Shown here: positions 37,384 to 47,607 of the stretch, one piece after another | Layout of the letters: each line of letters starts with the position of its first letter | Numbering within the stretch: position 1 is the first letter of the stretch | DNA from: a gamma proteobacterium endosymbiont of Lamellibrachia anaximandri | Lineage (GTDB): Bacteria; Pseudomonadota; Gammaproteobacteria; Chromatiales; Chromatiaceae | Assembly: GCA_016756855.1 (NCBI GenBank) | Contig: JAESPD010000008.1 | Span: forward strand, 26,509 to 90,508 | DNA: 64,000 nt | Direction of reading: 5' to 3' | Program-made: the position numbers and the translations under genes | Notes under the pieces: model-generated | Database searches by the model: none | What the model was told of the DNA's origin: nothing | Seen by the model: the letters and a program-made list of their open reading frames with translations, nothing else

Positions 37384-40212
37384 GTGAGCGACTATAAGCA
37401 GACCCTCAACCTCCCCAAAACCGCCTTCCCGATGCGTGGCAATCTGGCCCAGCGCGAGCCGGAGATGCTGAAGAAGTGGGAGGAAAACAATCTCTATGCC
37501 AGGATCCGCGAGGCATGCACCGGACGGCCCAAATTTATCCTGCACGACGGACCTCCATACGCCAACGGCAACATCCATATCGGCCACGCGGTCAACAAGA
37601 TCCTCAAGGACATCATCATCAAGAGCCGCACGCTGGACGGCTTCGACGCACCTTATGTGCCGGGATGGGACTGCCACGGTCTGCCTATTGAACTCCAGGT
37701 GGAGAAGAAGATCGGCAAACCCGGGGCTAAAGTGACCAGCGGCCAGTTCCGCAAGGCATGTCGCCAATATGCCGCCAAGCAGGTGGATAGTCAGCGTAAC
37801 GATTTCAAACGCCTGGGCGTACTCGGTGAGTGGGAGAACCCCTATCTCACCATGGACCATGGATTCGAGGCGGATATCGTTCGCTCTCTAGGCCGCATCG
37901 TCGAGAATGGCCATGTGCACAAAGGCTCCAAACCCGTCCACTGGTGCACTGACTGCGGTTCTGCGCTGGCCGAAGCAGAGGTGGAGTACCAGGACAAGGA
38001 CTCTTTTGCCATCGACGTGCGCTTTCGTGTGCTCGAAGAACCAGCGCTGTTCGACCGCTGCCACCATGTGCCCGATGGGCTGGGTGAAGGTCCGATGCAT
38101 TTTGTGATCTGGACCACTACACCCTGGACCCTGCCCGCCAACCAGGCAGTGGCGCTCAACCCGAGCCTGGAGTACGCAGTGGTGCAGTGCGACGGCCCAC
38201 TCGGCAGAGAGCGCATGGTGATTGCCGACGCCATGCTGAAGGATGTGATGGACCGCTACGGTATCGAGAAGTATCACGTCATCGCCTACGCCAAAGGCGA
38301 TGCCTTCGAGGGACTCAAGCTGCAACACCCCTTCTATGACCGTCAGGTGCAGGTGATTCTGGGAGAGCATGTCACCCTTGAGGCGGGTACCGGCGCTGTG
38401 CACACCGCCCCAGGTCACGGTCTCGACGATTATGTGGTCGGCGCCCGCTATGGCCTGCCGGTAGACAACCCTGTGGGCAACAACGGCTGTTTCGTGGAGG
38501 GCACCGAACTGTTCGCGGGCCAGCACGTCTTCTCCGCCAATGAGAAAGTGATCGATGTGCTCAAGGCACACGGCGCACTGGTGCGCGAGGAGCGTCTCAA
38601 CCACAGTTATCCGCACTGCTGGCGCCACAAAACCCCGATCATCTTCCGTGCCACCCCGCAGTGGTTCATCAGCATGGATCAGGCCGGACTGCGTCAGTCT
38701 GCCATGCGTGAGATCGACAGCGTCGAATGGTTGCCCGACTGGGGCAAGGCGCGCATCCAGGGCATGGTGGAGAACCGCCCGGACTGGTGCATCTCACGCC
38801 AGCGCACCTGGGGTGTGCCGATCACCCTATTCGTCCATAAAGAGACCAACGAACTGCATCCCAACTCCGCCGAACTGGTGAAAGCCGTGGCAAATCGGGT
38901 CGAGGAGAAGGGCTTTGAGGCCTGGTTCGATCTCGACGCCCAAGAACTGCTGGGGGACGAAGCCACTGACTACACCAAGGTCACCGACTCACTGGATGTC
39001 TGGTTTGATTCCGGAGTGACCCACCAGTGCGTGCTGCAGGCCCGTGAGCAGCTGCGCTTTCCTGCGGATCTCTATCTCGAAGGCTCCGACCAGCACCGCG
39101 GCTGGTTCCAGTCTTCCCTGCTCACCTCGGTGGCAATGAACGACTGCGCCCCCTTCAAACAGGTGCTGACCCACGGCTTCACTGTCGACGATAAGGGCGA
39201 GAAGATGGCCAAGTCGAAGGGCAACGTGGTGGCGCCGCAAAAGGTGATCAAGAACCTCGGCGCCGACATCATCCGGCTCTGGGTGTCGGCCACTGACTAC
39301 CGCAACGAGATGACCGTCTCAGACGAGATCCTCAAGCGCACCGCCGACGCCTACCGCCGCATCCGCAATACCACACGTTTCCTGCTCAGCAACCTCAACG
39401 GGTTCGAGCCGGCGCAGAACATGGTAGCACCGGGCGAGATGATCGAACTCGACCGTTGGGCGGTGGATCGCGCATTGCAGCTGCAACAGGAGATCATCGA
39501 AGCCTACAAACACTATCAGTTCCACCTGATCTACCAGAAGGTGCTCAACTTCTGTGTCACCGATATGGGCGGTTTCTATCTCGACGTGATCAAGGACCGG
39601 CAGTACACCACTCAGGCGGACAGCCTGCCGCGCCGTTCCTGCCAGACTGCGATGTACCACATCGTTGAGGCGATGGCCCGCTGGCTGGCCCCGATTCTCA
39701 GCTACACCGCCGATGAGATCTGGTCACATATACCGGGGGAACGTGGCGAGAGCGTCTTTCTCGAAAGCTGGTATTCGGGTCTCTTCTCTCTGGATGACAA
39801 CGAGGGTTTTGACCGCGCCTTCTGGGAGCAGGTGATCCCGGTGCGCACTGCTGTATCAAAGCAACTGGAGTCCCTGCGCGCCGACGGCAGGATCGGTTCT
39901 GCCCTGGATGCCGAGGTGGAGGTCTACTGCGACGGTGAATTGAAGACAACCCTCGACGACCTGGGTGAAGAGCTGCGTTTTGTACTGATCACCTCGGAAG
40001 CCAGCGTCCTTCCCCTGGCAGCCAAACCTATTGATGCAATAGAGACCGAAGTCGATGGACTCTGGGTCAGACCCACACCCTCTGGCCTGCCCAAGTGCGT
40101 GCGTTGCTGGCACCACAGGGAAGAGGTGGGGGTGGACAAGAAATATCCCGATCTCTGCAGCCGCTGTGCCACCAATGTCGCCGGAAAGGGCGAGATCCGG
40201 CGCTTTGCCTGA
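37384..40212 (+). CDS. ileS: Isoleucine-tRNA ligase
   Basis: The 942-residue class-I synthetase charges tRNA-Ile. HIGH is at about 65-68 ([10 protein letters not shown]); the KMSKS loop reads KMAKS near 607. The editing domain lies between. A C-terminal zinc finger (CVRCW and CSRC) is present, as in the bacterial IleS1 type. The start is GTG. It ends seven bases before lspA, as in E. coli. Confidence 0.97.
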   Translation: MSDYKQTLNLPKTAFPMRGNLAQREPEMLKKWEENNLYARIREACTGRPKFILHDGPPYANGNIHIGHAVNKILKDIIIKSRTLDGFDAPYVPGWDCHGLPIELQVEKKIGKPGAKVTSGQFRKACRQYAAKQVDSQRNDFKRLGVLGEWENPYLTMDHGFEADIVRSLGRIVENGHVHKGSKPVHWCTDCGSALAEAEVEYQDKDSFAIDVRFRVLEEPALFDRCHHVPDGLGEGPMHFVIWTTTPWTLPANQAVALNPSLEYAVVQCDGPLGRERMVIADAMLKDVMDRYGIEKYHVIAYAKGDAFEGLKLQHPFYDRQVQVILGEHVTLEAGTGAVHTAPGHGLDDYVVGARYGLPVDNPVGNNGCFVEGTELFAGQHVFSANEKVIDVLKAHGALVREERLNHSYPHCWRHKTPIIFRATPQWFISMDQAGLRQSAMREIDSVEWLPDWGKARIQGMVENRPDWCISRQRTWGVPITLFVHKETNELHPNSAELVKAVANRVEEKGFEAWFDLDAQELLGDEATDYTKVTDSLDVWFDSGVTHQCVLQAREQLRFPADLYLEGSDQHRGWFQSSLLTSVAMNDCAPFKQVLTHGFTVDDKGEKMAKSKGNVVAPQKVIKNLGADIIRLWVSATDYRNEMTVSDEILKRTADAYRRIRNTTRFLLSNLNGFEPAQNMVAPGEMIELDRWAVDRALQLQQEIIEAYKHYQFHLIYQKVLNFCVTDMGGFYLDVIKDRQYTTQADSLPRRSCQTAMYHIVEAMARWLAPILSYTADEIWSHIPGERGESVFLESWYSGLFSLDDNEGFDRAFWEQVIPVRTAVSKQLESLRADGRIGSALDAEVEVYCDGELKTTLDDLGEELRFVLITSEASVLPLAAKPIDAIETEVDGLWVRPTPSGLPKCVRCWHHREEVGVDKKYPDLCSRCATNVAGKGEIRRFA

Positions 40213-40219
40213 GGTCACC

Positions 40220-40693
40220 ATGCAACGCTGGCTCTGGCTCTCACTGCTCGTCCTCCTGCTCGACCAGGCAACCAAGCAGTGGGCGGAGGCGGCGCTGTCC
40301 GCCTATCAGCCGTCCACCCTGCTGCCGTTCTTCGATCTCACTCTGATGTATAACGAGGGGGCTGCGTTCAGCTTCCTCAGTGATCAGGGAGGATGGCAGC
40401 GCTGGTTCTTCATCGTCCTGGCGCTGGGCGTCTCCGCAGTGTTGGTCGGTTGGATCTGGCGCCTGAAGCCTGAGGAAAAAACCATCGCCGTCGCCCTCTC
40501 ACTGATTGTTGGTGGCGCTATCGGCAATGTCATTGACCGCTTGCTTTTTGGCCACGTCATCGATTTTCTGCACTTCCACTACCAGGAGTACTACTGGCCC
40601 GCATTCAACATCGCCGACTCCACAATCGTTGTCGGTGTTGCACTCATGATCTTCGACGCCCTCTTTTTTTCTGCCAAGCGTGAAACAGACTGA
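40220..40693 (+). CDS. lspA: Lipoprotein signal peptidase
   Basis: The 157-residue inner-membrane aspartic protease removes signal peptides from prolipoproteins. Four helices; catalytic D115 (GHVIDFL) and D133 (FNIADS), with GNVIDRL and NEGAAFSF as family blocks. ATG 40220 follows GAGG; the frame is open further upstream within ileS. BamD of this window is one expected substrate. Confidence 0.96.
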   Translation: MQRWLWLSLLVLLLDQATKQWAEAALSAYQPSTLLPFFDLTLMYNEGAAFSFLSDQGGWQRWFFIVLALGVSAVLVGWIWRLKPEEKTIAVALSLIVGGAIGNVIDRLLFGHVIDFLHFHYQEYYWPAFNIADSTIVVGVALMIFDALFFSAKRETD

Positions 40694-40791
40694 CAGACCT
40701 TTCTCTGCAGCCAATCTATTTCCCTGCTACTTTTAGGTTATAACAATCATAATCCCCAAGCAGCAGTATCCGATCCACCCGGAGGTGCAAG

Positions 40792-41181
40792 ATGCGACTG
40801 GAGGAACAGGCGAGGATTCACGCCACCCCACAGATCAATACCGCAGAAGTTCTCGAAATAGATGGCAAACTGGTTCCCACCGATAGCGACGGCTACCTGC
40901 TGAATGCAGAAGACTGGAGTCCGTTGGTAGCAGAAACCCTGGCGCAGAGAGATGCAGTTGTGCTGGGCAAGGATCACTGGACGCTGATCGACTTTCTGCA
41001 CAGATTTTACCAGGAGTTTGATATCGCACCGGAGATGCCGATACTTTCACGCAATCTCTGTAAAGACCAGCAGAACTGTCGCTGGACGAGGACCTATATC
41101 AACAAACTGTTTCCGGGCGGCGCCAAGATGGCCTGTCGCTATGCCGGGTTAACAGCCCCGGTGGGTAGGAGTTGCCTGTAG
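40792..41181 (+). CDS. DsrC/TusE-family sulfur transfer protein with atypical C-terminal arm
   Basis: The 129-residue protein has the family core: DGYLLNAEDWSP, LGKDHWTLIDFLHRFYQEF and KLFPGGAKMACRYAGL. DsrC carries sulfur as a trisulfide bridging two cysteines on a mobile C-terminal arm, C-x10-C with the last one penultimate. Here C115 and penultimate C128 are 12 residues apart (C-x12-C), and two more cysteines (C90, C96) lie before the arm. TusE keeps only the penultimate cysteine, so this is neither a normal TusE nor a normal DsrC. The protein has a longer N-terminus than TusE. No dsr or tus genes adjoin; lspA is upstream. Family certain, role uncertain. Confidence 0.88.
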   Translation: MRLEEQARIHATPQINTAEVLEIDGKLVPTDSDGYLLNAEDWSPLVAETLAQRDAVVLGKDHWTLIDFLHRFYQEFDIAPEMPILSRNLCKDQQNCRWTRTYINKLFPGGAKMACRYAGLTAPVGRSCL

Positions 41182-41214
41182 TTATTGATCCGGCAATTCA
41201 TTCAGGTGCATATT

Positions 41215-41285
41215 GTAGGTTGGATCAGCCAAGCGTAATCCAGCATTTCCCAACCAGTTTTCCGGGTTAGGCTTTGCTAACCCGG
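41215..41285. repeat. Divergent REP element followed by hairpin
   Basis: gtaggttggatcagccaagc with gtaatccagca is a variant REP; ccgggttag / ctaacccgg (41262-41285) is a nine-base stem ending just before the kinase stop. The hairpin may end transcription from both sides. Confidence 0.65.
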
Positions 41286-41286
41286 A

Positions 41287-44200
41287 CTATCTGGCTTCGT
41301 CCAGGTTCGTCACCAGCGTTTCAACCTCAAGCCGCAGACTTCCCACAAGCTCATCCATACCCGCCAGTTCACCACGCTTCGCTCTTTTCTCCAGTTCTGC
41401 AGCCAGATCCCTTGCCCGATAGGCGGAAAAGTGGCTGACCAACCCCTTCAATGCATGGGCCGACCCGGCCATGACCGCAGCATCGTCCTCATCCATTGCA
41501 GATATGATCTGGCCAAGGGTGACGGGGACCCTTTCAACAAACATCTCAATCATCTGTCCCAATAGCTTTTCGTCACCATCAATGGTCTTCAGAGCAGCCA
41601 CTCGATCCCAAACCACAGGCCGCTGCTCAGGCTCAGCACCCTCTATGAGGACCTCATCTGTCCCGGCCTGATCCGGGGAATCAACTGCATCCTCGAGAGC
41701 CGGCAGCAGCCAATTGGAAAGCAGGCTGGCAAGTTCACCTGGCTGGAAGGGTTTGCTGATGTAGTCATCCATGCCGTGCTGGATCGCCTCATCTTTCGCC
41801 CCCTCCATCGCATTTGCCGTCATCGCGATAATGGGTGTCCGATTCCCACCACTCAACGCTTCACGATTGCGAATCATCCCTGTCACTTCATAGCCGCTCA
41901 TGCCCGGCATCTGGCAGTCCATGAGAATCAGGTCATACTCCACCATCCGGCTCTTTTCGATCGCCTGCTGTCCATTCTTTGCCTCGTCGGGAGAGATGCC
42001 TAACTTCTCCAGAATCCCCACTGCCACCATGAGGTTCATCGGCTCATCGTCAACCACCAGTACCAGTCCCTGAAACCGAGGCAGGATCTGCTGCTCTCTC
42101 TTTCCCTCTCTCCCCTGTTGAAGCATCACTTTATCCCTATTACTGAAGAGGTTACCAAGCATCTCAAACAGTTGCGTCTTACGAACAGGCTTGGCCAATA
42201 CACCATCGATCTCGCCCATATCATAGTCACCCACCGAACGCCCACCCTGAACCAGGGATACGATCTTTATACCATTGGTTGCGGGATCGTTTTTCAGACC
42301 TTCCACATACTCCCTCCCCCCGGACTCAATGGCATCACAATCCAGCATCAGCAAATGGTACTTCTGCCTCCCCCGGACTGCATTCTCATGCAGAATCTGC
42401 ATCGCCTGGGCGTAACTTGCACAGGTAGAGAGTTTCAGGAAAGGGTCTGTCTCAAGGTAGGTTTCCAGCACAAAACGACTGGTTGCACTGCCTCCTGCAA
42501 TCATGACCCAGTGTTCAAGCAAGTCACTCTCCGACACTATCCGGAAAGGTTCTGCCTTTGAAACATGCGTCAGCGGGAGATGAAAGAAAAAGCTGGAGCC
42601 CCGCCCCACGCGGCTGGTCATGCCGAGCTCCCCACCCATCATTCTGACCAGTTCCTTACTGATACTCAGCCCCAGCCCTGTGCCACCATATTTTCGTGTG
42701 ACCGAGCCGTCGCCCTGAGTAAAGGGCTCAAAAAGATGCGCCTGGTCGTCTTCCTGAACACCAATCCCTGTATCTTCAACGGTAAAGCGCATCCACTGCT
42801 TCCCGCCGTGCTCCTCCTGGAGTTCAACCTTCAGAAAAACTCCACCACGATTAGTAAATTTTACGGCATTACTCACCAGATTGGAGAGCACCTGTCTGAT
42901 GCGGGTCGGGTCACCGCTGAAGATCCCGGAGATGGAGTTTGCGATGTAGCAGTTCAACTCCAGATTCTTACTGTTGGCAGATTCCACGAACAGCGACGCG
43001 GTCTCCTCCACCAATCGGCCAAGATCGAAATCCACACACTCCAGGGTCAGTTTTTCCGCTTCTATCTTGGAGAAGTCGAGTATGTCGTTGATGATGTGCA
43101 GCAGGGAATCGGCGGAGCGCCGTGCGGTATCCAGGTAGTCCCGCTCTTTACCCTCCAGATCGGCATCTTCCAGCAGGGCCAACATTCCCATCACCCCATT
43201 CATCGGGGTGCGGATCTCGTGACTCATGTTGGCCAGGAATTCACCGCGCGCCTTCACTGCGGAGAGCGCCTCATCCCGTTTGCCGCGCAACTCTTCCAGG
43301 GCATGGGCGAGACTGCGTTCATTCTGCCTGAGCTTCTCCAGGATCTCGGCAGAAGCCAGAATATAGTTAATGCGCTGTAGCAGTATGGGCCACTTCACCG
43401 GTTTGGTGACAAAGTCTGTGGCCCCCATGGTGTAGGCTCGCTCCACCGCTTCGATGTCACCACGACCTGTCACCATGACGATAGGGATGTCCTTCGATTC
43501 CATCCGTCGGTTCATACGGCGGCAGGTCTCAAACCCGTCCAGCAGCGGCATCTCCACATCCAGCAGCACCAGGTCAGGCTGCTCCTGCTCGAACAACTCC
43601 AGGGCTTCATACCCCTCGGTTGCTTCCAGCACCTCAAAGCCACTATCCTCCAGCACATCCTTGGCGATCTGTCTTGCCGTGATCTCATCATCCACGATAA
43701 GAACCCTGGGGCCACCCAGATTCTCACTGCCAGCCTCGCCGCTCTCAGCCGCTCCCAGCTCTTTCCGCACCAAGCCTTGCAGGGCATCACCGACACGACC
43801 GTACTCCGCCTCGATGGCTGCCAGACGTTCCGGGGCATTAGCCAGCTGCCCGGCCCGGCCCTCCAGTTCGAGGGTCTTACAGAGACTTGCCAGTTCGGTT
43901 GCTGCCAGGTTGCCACTGGCGGCACTCAGACTATGAGCAGCCTGAGAGATGGCACCTGCATCCAGCGTCTCCACGCCATCGAGGAGGTTGTCCAGCAGTC
44001 TGTGGGAACTTTCAAGATAGACCTTTATGAGTTGGGAGAAACGACCCTGCCGCTTTCCATTGTAGTGGGTGCGCAATTTTTCCATCTTTTGTGGAACCAG
44101 CGCATCCTTCGAAGAAGACTCATCCATCACCTCCTGCAGCTCATCAACCTCTTCCGGCGGTTCACCTGACACAGGAGTCAGCCACCGTCCCAGCATACTG

Positions 44201-45816
44201 GCCAGATCTGTCAGCTCAAAAGGCTTGGCGAGAAAATCATCCAGCCCCTGCTGGAGGTATTGATCCAGATCCTGCGCCGAGGTTCTGGCGGTGATTGCCA
44301 CGATAACAAGCCGCTTATCCGAGTCACTTTCAGCCCGTCTGATTGCCTGAGTCGCTTCTATACCGTTCTGCCCCGGCATATGGATATCCATGAGTAGCAG
44401 ATCGTAGGAGATGCGGCGTACGGCCTCGATGGCCTGCTCCCCATCGGCAACGATATCGACCTGGCATCCCAGCTGCTGCAGCATGGCCTCCGTCACTTCC
44501 TGATTGACCGGATTATCCTCAGCCAGCAGTACTCTGGCTGCAAAAACCGGCGGGGTCACACTCGCGGCAGTCGCATCTGTCTGACCAGCAGATTTCAGTT
44601 CACTCTCCCAATTCTCCGAAGGAGCAGCAAAACCGGCGGCGAAACGGAATGTGCTGCCACGCCCCGGCTCACTCTCCACGGTGATATAGCCTCCCATCAG
44701 TTGAGATAACTGCTGTGAGATTGAGAGTCCCAGGCCCGTTCCACCGAAATAGCGGGAAGTCGAACCATCCGCCTGAGTAAAGGCGGAAAATATCTCAGAC
44801 TGCTTCTCTTCAGGAATTCCGATACCTGTATCGGTTACCTGAAAACAGAGTGGTATCGCCTGCACCCCATGTTCCAATCGACTGACAGTAAGCCGGATCT
44901 CGCCACTTTCAGTGAATTTGATGGCATTACCCAGGAGATTGGTCAGCACTTGGCGCAGACGTGTGGGATCGCCCTGCATCCCGCAGGGAACATCCTCTTG
45001 CAACACATATTCGAGACTCAGGCCTTTGCGGTGTGCTGGTTTTTTGAATAGTTCGCAGGTCTCTGCCACCAGCGTCTGGAGATCGAAATCGACAGTTTCC
45101 AGATCCAGCCTGCCTGCCTCGATCTTGGAGAAATCGAGTAGATCATTGACGATATTGAGCAGTGTGCCGCCGGAGTTACGGATCGTGTTCGCATAGTGAA
45201 ACTGTTTCTCATCAAGTTGGGTCCCCAGCAGCAGTTCGGTCATGCCCAACATGCCGTTCATGGGAGCACGGATTTCATGGGTCGCATCAGCCAGAAAGCG
45301 GGATTTGGCCCGATTTGAAACCTCTGCACTGCTCTTTGCCCTGGCAAAGTCCTGTATCTTTTTTTCCAGCTCGACGTGCTCGCGGCTGAGTTGACTCGTC
45401 CGCGCCTCAACCAGACGCGACATGTCCGAACTGTACGCGGATATCGAGGCATCGCGACGCTGAATCGCCTCCAACAGATCATTGATGCCTTCGTAGAGTT
45501 TGCCAAATCCAGTGTGCTGCCTGGGTTTCAGACGTTGTGTGTAGTCACCGTCACTGGAGAGTGACTTCAGTGCCTCAAATAGTTGATCCAAAGGGACGGA
45601 AAACCGCTTTTCCATCCAAAACGCAACAAACAGAATGATAACCAGGGTAAGGCCTGAGACCGCAACCAGGGTTGCAACAGAGGGAAAATGAGGCTCCGCA
45701 AAGAGTGGGGATATGAAATAGAGCAGCGTGAACGCAATCGTCAGGGCGAGTAGCGAGATCAGAAGCAGGTTGACTATCAGTTGGAAACGTACTGAGCTCC
45801 CCCTCAACCCTTTCAT
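41287..45816 (-). CDS. Double hybrid sensor histidine kinase (HAMP-HK-REC-Hpt-REC-HK-REC-REC-Hpt)
   Basis: The 1509-residue protein has two N-terminal membrane helices (about 12-38 and 47-68) with hardly any periplasmic loop, HAMP (69-120), coiled coil, then kinase 1 (H180), receiver 1 (D477), Hpt 1 (H628), receiver 2 (D753), coiled coil, kinase 2 (H866), a third receiver (D1159) that lacks the acidic pair, receiver 4 (D1300) and Hpt 2 (H1454). Both ATPase domains keep the G boxes (TGIGIPEE; GTGLGLS twice). It thus holds two complete BarA-like relays in one chain. No partner response regulator lies beside it. A perfect FNR-type box lies 270 bases upstream. Confidence 0.92.
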   Translation of the reverse strand: MKGLRGSSVRFQLIVNLLLISLLALTIAFTLLYFISPLFAEPHFPSVATLVAVSGLTLVIILFVAFWMEKRFSVPLDQLFEALKSLSSDGDYTQRLKPRQHTGFGKLYEGINDLLEAIQRRDASISAYSSDMSRLVEARTSQLSREHVELEKKIQDFARAKSSAEVSNRAKSRFLADATHEIRAPMNGMLGMTELLLGTQLDEKQFHYANTIRNSGGTLLNIVNDLLDFSKIEAGRLDLETVDFDLQTLVAETCELFKKPAHRKGLSLEYVLQEDVPCGMQGDPTRLRQVLTNLLGNAIKFTESGEIRLTVSRLEHGVQAIPLCFQVTDTGIGIPEEKQSEIFSAFTQADGSTSRYFGGTGLGLSISQQLSQLMGGYITVESEPGRGSTFRFAAGFAAPSENWESELKSAGQTDATAASVTPPVFAARVLLAEDNPVNQEVTEAMLQQLGCQVDIVADGEQAIEAVRRISYDLLLMDIHMPGQNGIEATQAIRRAESDSDKRLVIVAITARTSAQDLDQYLQQGLDDFLAKPFELTDLASMLGRWLTPVSGEPPEEVDELQEVMDESSSKDALVPQKMEKLRTHYNGKRQGRFSQLIKVYLESSHRLLDNLLDGVETLDAGAISQAAHSLSAASGNLAATELASLCKTLELEGRAGQLANAPERLAAIEAEYGRVGDALQGLVRKELGAAESGEAGSENLGGPRVLIVDDEITARQIAKDVLEDSGFEVLEATEGYEALELFEQEQPDLVLLDVEMPLLDGFETCRRMNRRMESKDIPIVMVTGRGDIEAVERAYTMGATDFVTKPVKWPILLQRINYILASAEILEKLRQNERSLAHALEELRGKRDEALSAVKARGEFLANMSHEIRTPMNGVMGMLALLEDADLEGKERDYLDTARRSADSLLHIINDILDFSKIEAEKLTLECVDFDLGRLVEETASLFVESANSKNLELNCYIANSISGIFSGDPTRIRQVLSNLVSNAVKFTNRGGVFLKVELQEEHGGKQWMRFTVEDTGIGVQEDDQAHLFEPFTQGDGSVTRKYGGTGLGLSISKELVRMMGGELGMTSRVGRGSSFFFHLPLTHVSKAEPFRIVSESDLLEHWVMIAGGSATSRFVLETYLETDPFLKLSTCASYAQAMQILHENAVRGRQKYHLLMLDCDAIESGGREYVEGLKNDPATNGIKIVSLVQGGRSVGDYDMGEIDGVLAKPVRKTQLFEMLGNLFSNRDKVMLQQGREGKREQQILPRFQGLVLVVDDEPMNLMVAVGILEKLGISPDEAKNGQQAIEKSRMVEYDLILMDCQMPGMSGYEVTGMIRNREALSGGNRTPIIAMTANAMEGAKDEAIQHGMDDYISKPFQPGELASLLSNWLLPALEDAVDSPDQAGTDEVLIEGAEPEQRPVVWDRVAALKTIDGDEKLLGQMIEMFVERVPVTLGQIISAMDEDDAAVMAGSAHALKGLVSHFSAYRARDLAAELEKRAKRGELAGMDELVGSLRLEVETLVTNLDEAR

Positions 45817-46208
45817 TGCATAGCACCTTCTCTGAAAAGCGTACTGGGAACAACGATCTCAGGCCGTGCCGCCACATGAAACAGGCGCGCGCCAACGCAT
45901 CTCCTTTGTCCACAAAAAATCAACATACCGAAGACAGCCCCCAAAACATATCACTACTTAAATGCGGCTGCCCCGACGCGTCACTTCCATATGTATTAAG
46001 TTGGTGGCTACACGCTCTGTGGCGCACTTGTCACGCTCATTCGCTCCATTACCGGAACCAGCCCACATACTGTAACCTGAAACAGCTTGATCATCATCAA
46101 AAAAACAACCTTTCTTTAACGACAACTCGTTGATATATCGATATTTGGATCAAATATACCATTGCGGCAGCGGCAGCCAGAGGTATCCCATGCTGAAGAA
46201 AAACGCAC
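45817..46208. other. 392-base intergenic region upstream of the hybrid kinase
   Basis: No gene is supported here. A frame of 105 codons on the plus strand has no ribosome site and no recognisable family. The region holds the FNR-type box at 46087-46100 and an AT-rich stretch at 46097-46165. Confidence 0.6.
46087..46100 (-). promoter_or_regulatory. FNR/ANR box
   Basis: TTGAT-CATC-ATCAA matches the consensus TTGAT-N4-ATCAA at all ten positions. Reading toward the kinase, TACAGT follows 12 bases later. An fnr gene is present at 60718-61479. The site could also act on an unknown transcript. Confidence 0.7.
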
Positions 46209-47516
46209 TCATGAATCATCTGTTCCCATCACGGACCCTCGCACCAGCTTGATGTGGATGCGCAAGTCATAGAGCTGGCCGGCAAAAGAGAGGGGCACAT
46301 CAATCTTCATCACCTCCTCCCTGAGATCGCGCAACGCCTTCAACAGGGCCTCTTTTTGCTCTGAAGTCAGCGACTCACGGCTCATTCCATCAAGCACATC
46401 CAACTGACTGTACCAGCGATAGATACGGGCCCGCATGCGCCAGTTATAGATCGGCGGCATGAGTTTGAAGAGCGGCAACAGAACCATCACCAGGGGCAGC
46501 AGCATGATTTTCAGACGATCCACCAGGGTTGCCGCCCAAAATGGTAGATAGCGCTGCAGAAAAGGCGCTCCATGCTTGTAGAAACGGACAGCCTCATCGC
46601 TGAGAGGAAACTCCAGAAACTCGGAGGTGGGAAAATCTCCCCGCGACCCAAACCAGCCACCATTTCCATGCACCTCATCCATCGCCTGCAGCAGCAGGTC
46701 AGCCAAAGCCGGATGCAGTGAATCGTTCATCACAAGATTGGCGACCGGAGCGAGCAGGCTGACGGATTCCGGTGGAATATTCGTCTGCAGATCCATTGCA
46801 CCCTCCGGCAGATTAACACTGGAGAGAAAATGGTGCCGACGCGCATAGGCATCCACCCGCCGGAAGCTCATCAGGTGGATCTCAGGTTGCTCGAGTAGCG
46901 TTCGAACCAGCGGAGCGGCGGGTGAGACTACGAATACCGCAATCTCCACATCACCCTTCACCAAGGCCTCCAGCGCCTGCCGCCCACCCAGTGAGACAGT
47001 TTCAATCGCCTGTTCATCCACACCATTATCACGCAAGAGAAAAAGCGTCAGCGCCTTTGTTCCACTGCCGTCAGTACCCACTGCGACTCTTTTTCCAGCT
47101 ACATCAGAGAGCTGCCTAAGCGGTTGATTCCCACGATAGAAGACCCACATGGGTTCATACTCGATACCACCCAGGGAGCGCAACTTGTCCGTTGTCCGAA
47201 CTGACCCTGTACCACCCTGTACAAATCCTATTTGAGCACCATGCCGCTCCAGCAGCCCCAGGTTTTCAATGGATCCCGCAGTTTCGAGAATATCCAGCCG
47301 CACCTTCTCCCTTGCCAGAATCTTCTTGTAGCGCAAGGCGAACTGATAGTAAGCACCTTCAGGGCTGCCCGCAGCAATAGTCAGGTGGTTAGGTGGTGGG
47401 GGTACAACGAACTGATAGGCGACGCCGAAAGCGAGCAGCGCCAGCACAAGCGCAGGCCAATAGGTGGATAAAAGATGTTTTTGTTCTTTTACTGTCTGTT
47501 TCGGCATCATCTTCAT
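46209..47516 (-). CDS. TAXI-family solute-binding protein, membrane-tethered
   Basis: The 435-residue protein has an N-terminal membrane helix (about 19-38) and the TAXI fold (LTIAAGSPEGAYYQFA, GGTGSV, VGTDGSGTKAL, VEIAVFV), then a second helix (about 336-356) and a cytoplasmic helical tail of about 80 residues. TAXI proteins normally hand solute to TRAP DctQM permeases, but no such gene is near, and the tail is not part of a soluble binding protein. Glutamate-like ligands are usual for TAXI; none can be inferred here. Downstream lies the hybrid kinase on the same strand, 392 bases away. Confidence 0.82.
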   Translation of the reverse strand: MKMMPKQTVKEQKHLLSTYWPALVLALLAFGVAYQFVVPPPPNHLTIAAGSPEGAYYQFALRYKKILAREKVRLDILETAGSIENLGLLERHGAQIGFVQGGTGSVRTTDKLRSLGGIEYEPMWVFYRGNQPLRQLSDVAGKRVAVGTDGSGTKALTLFLLRDNGVDEQAIETVSLGGRQALEALVKGDVEIAVFVVSPAAPLVRTLLEQPEIHLMSFRRVDAYARRHHFLSSVNLPEGAMDLQTNIPPESVSLLAPVANLVMNDSLHPALADLLLQAMDEVHGNGGWFGSRGDFPTSEFLEFPLSDEAVRFYKHGAPFLQRYLPFWAATLVDRLKIMLLPLVMVLLPLFKLMPPIYNWRMRARIYRWYSQLDVLDGMSRESLTSEQKEALLKALRDLREEVMKIDVPLSFAGQLYDLRIHIKLVRGSVMGTDDS

Positions 47517-47607
47517 CCGCTTTGGAGCTAGCCCATTTCACCTGAACAAAGTACAGCAAATAGCGGTAAGATCAATCCCCACTCAACTGACCCCCTGAAT
47601 CTCAAAG

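Noticed and set aside
45816..46133. Plus-strand frame of 105 codons upstream of the hybrid kinase
   Set aside because: Composition is histidine- and cysteine-rich in no known pattern, no ribosome site, and it starts within the kinase start codon.
46132..46155. ttgatatatcgatatttgga plus tcaa as a second FNR site
   Set aside because: The half sites are 14 bases apart instead of four, so it does not fit the FNR consensus.
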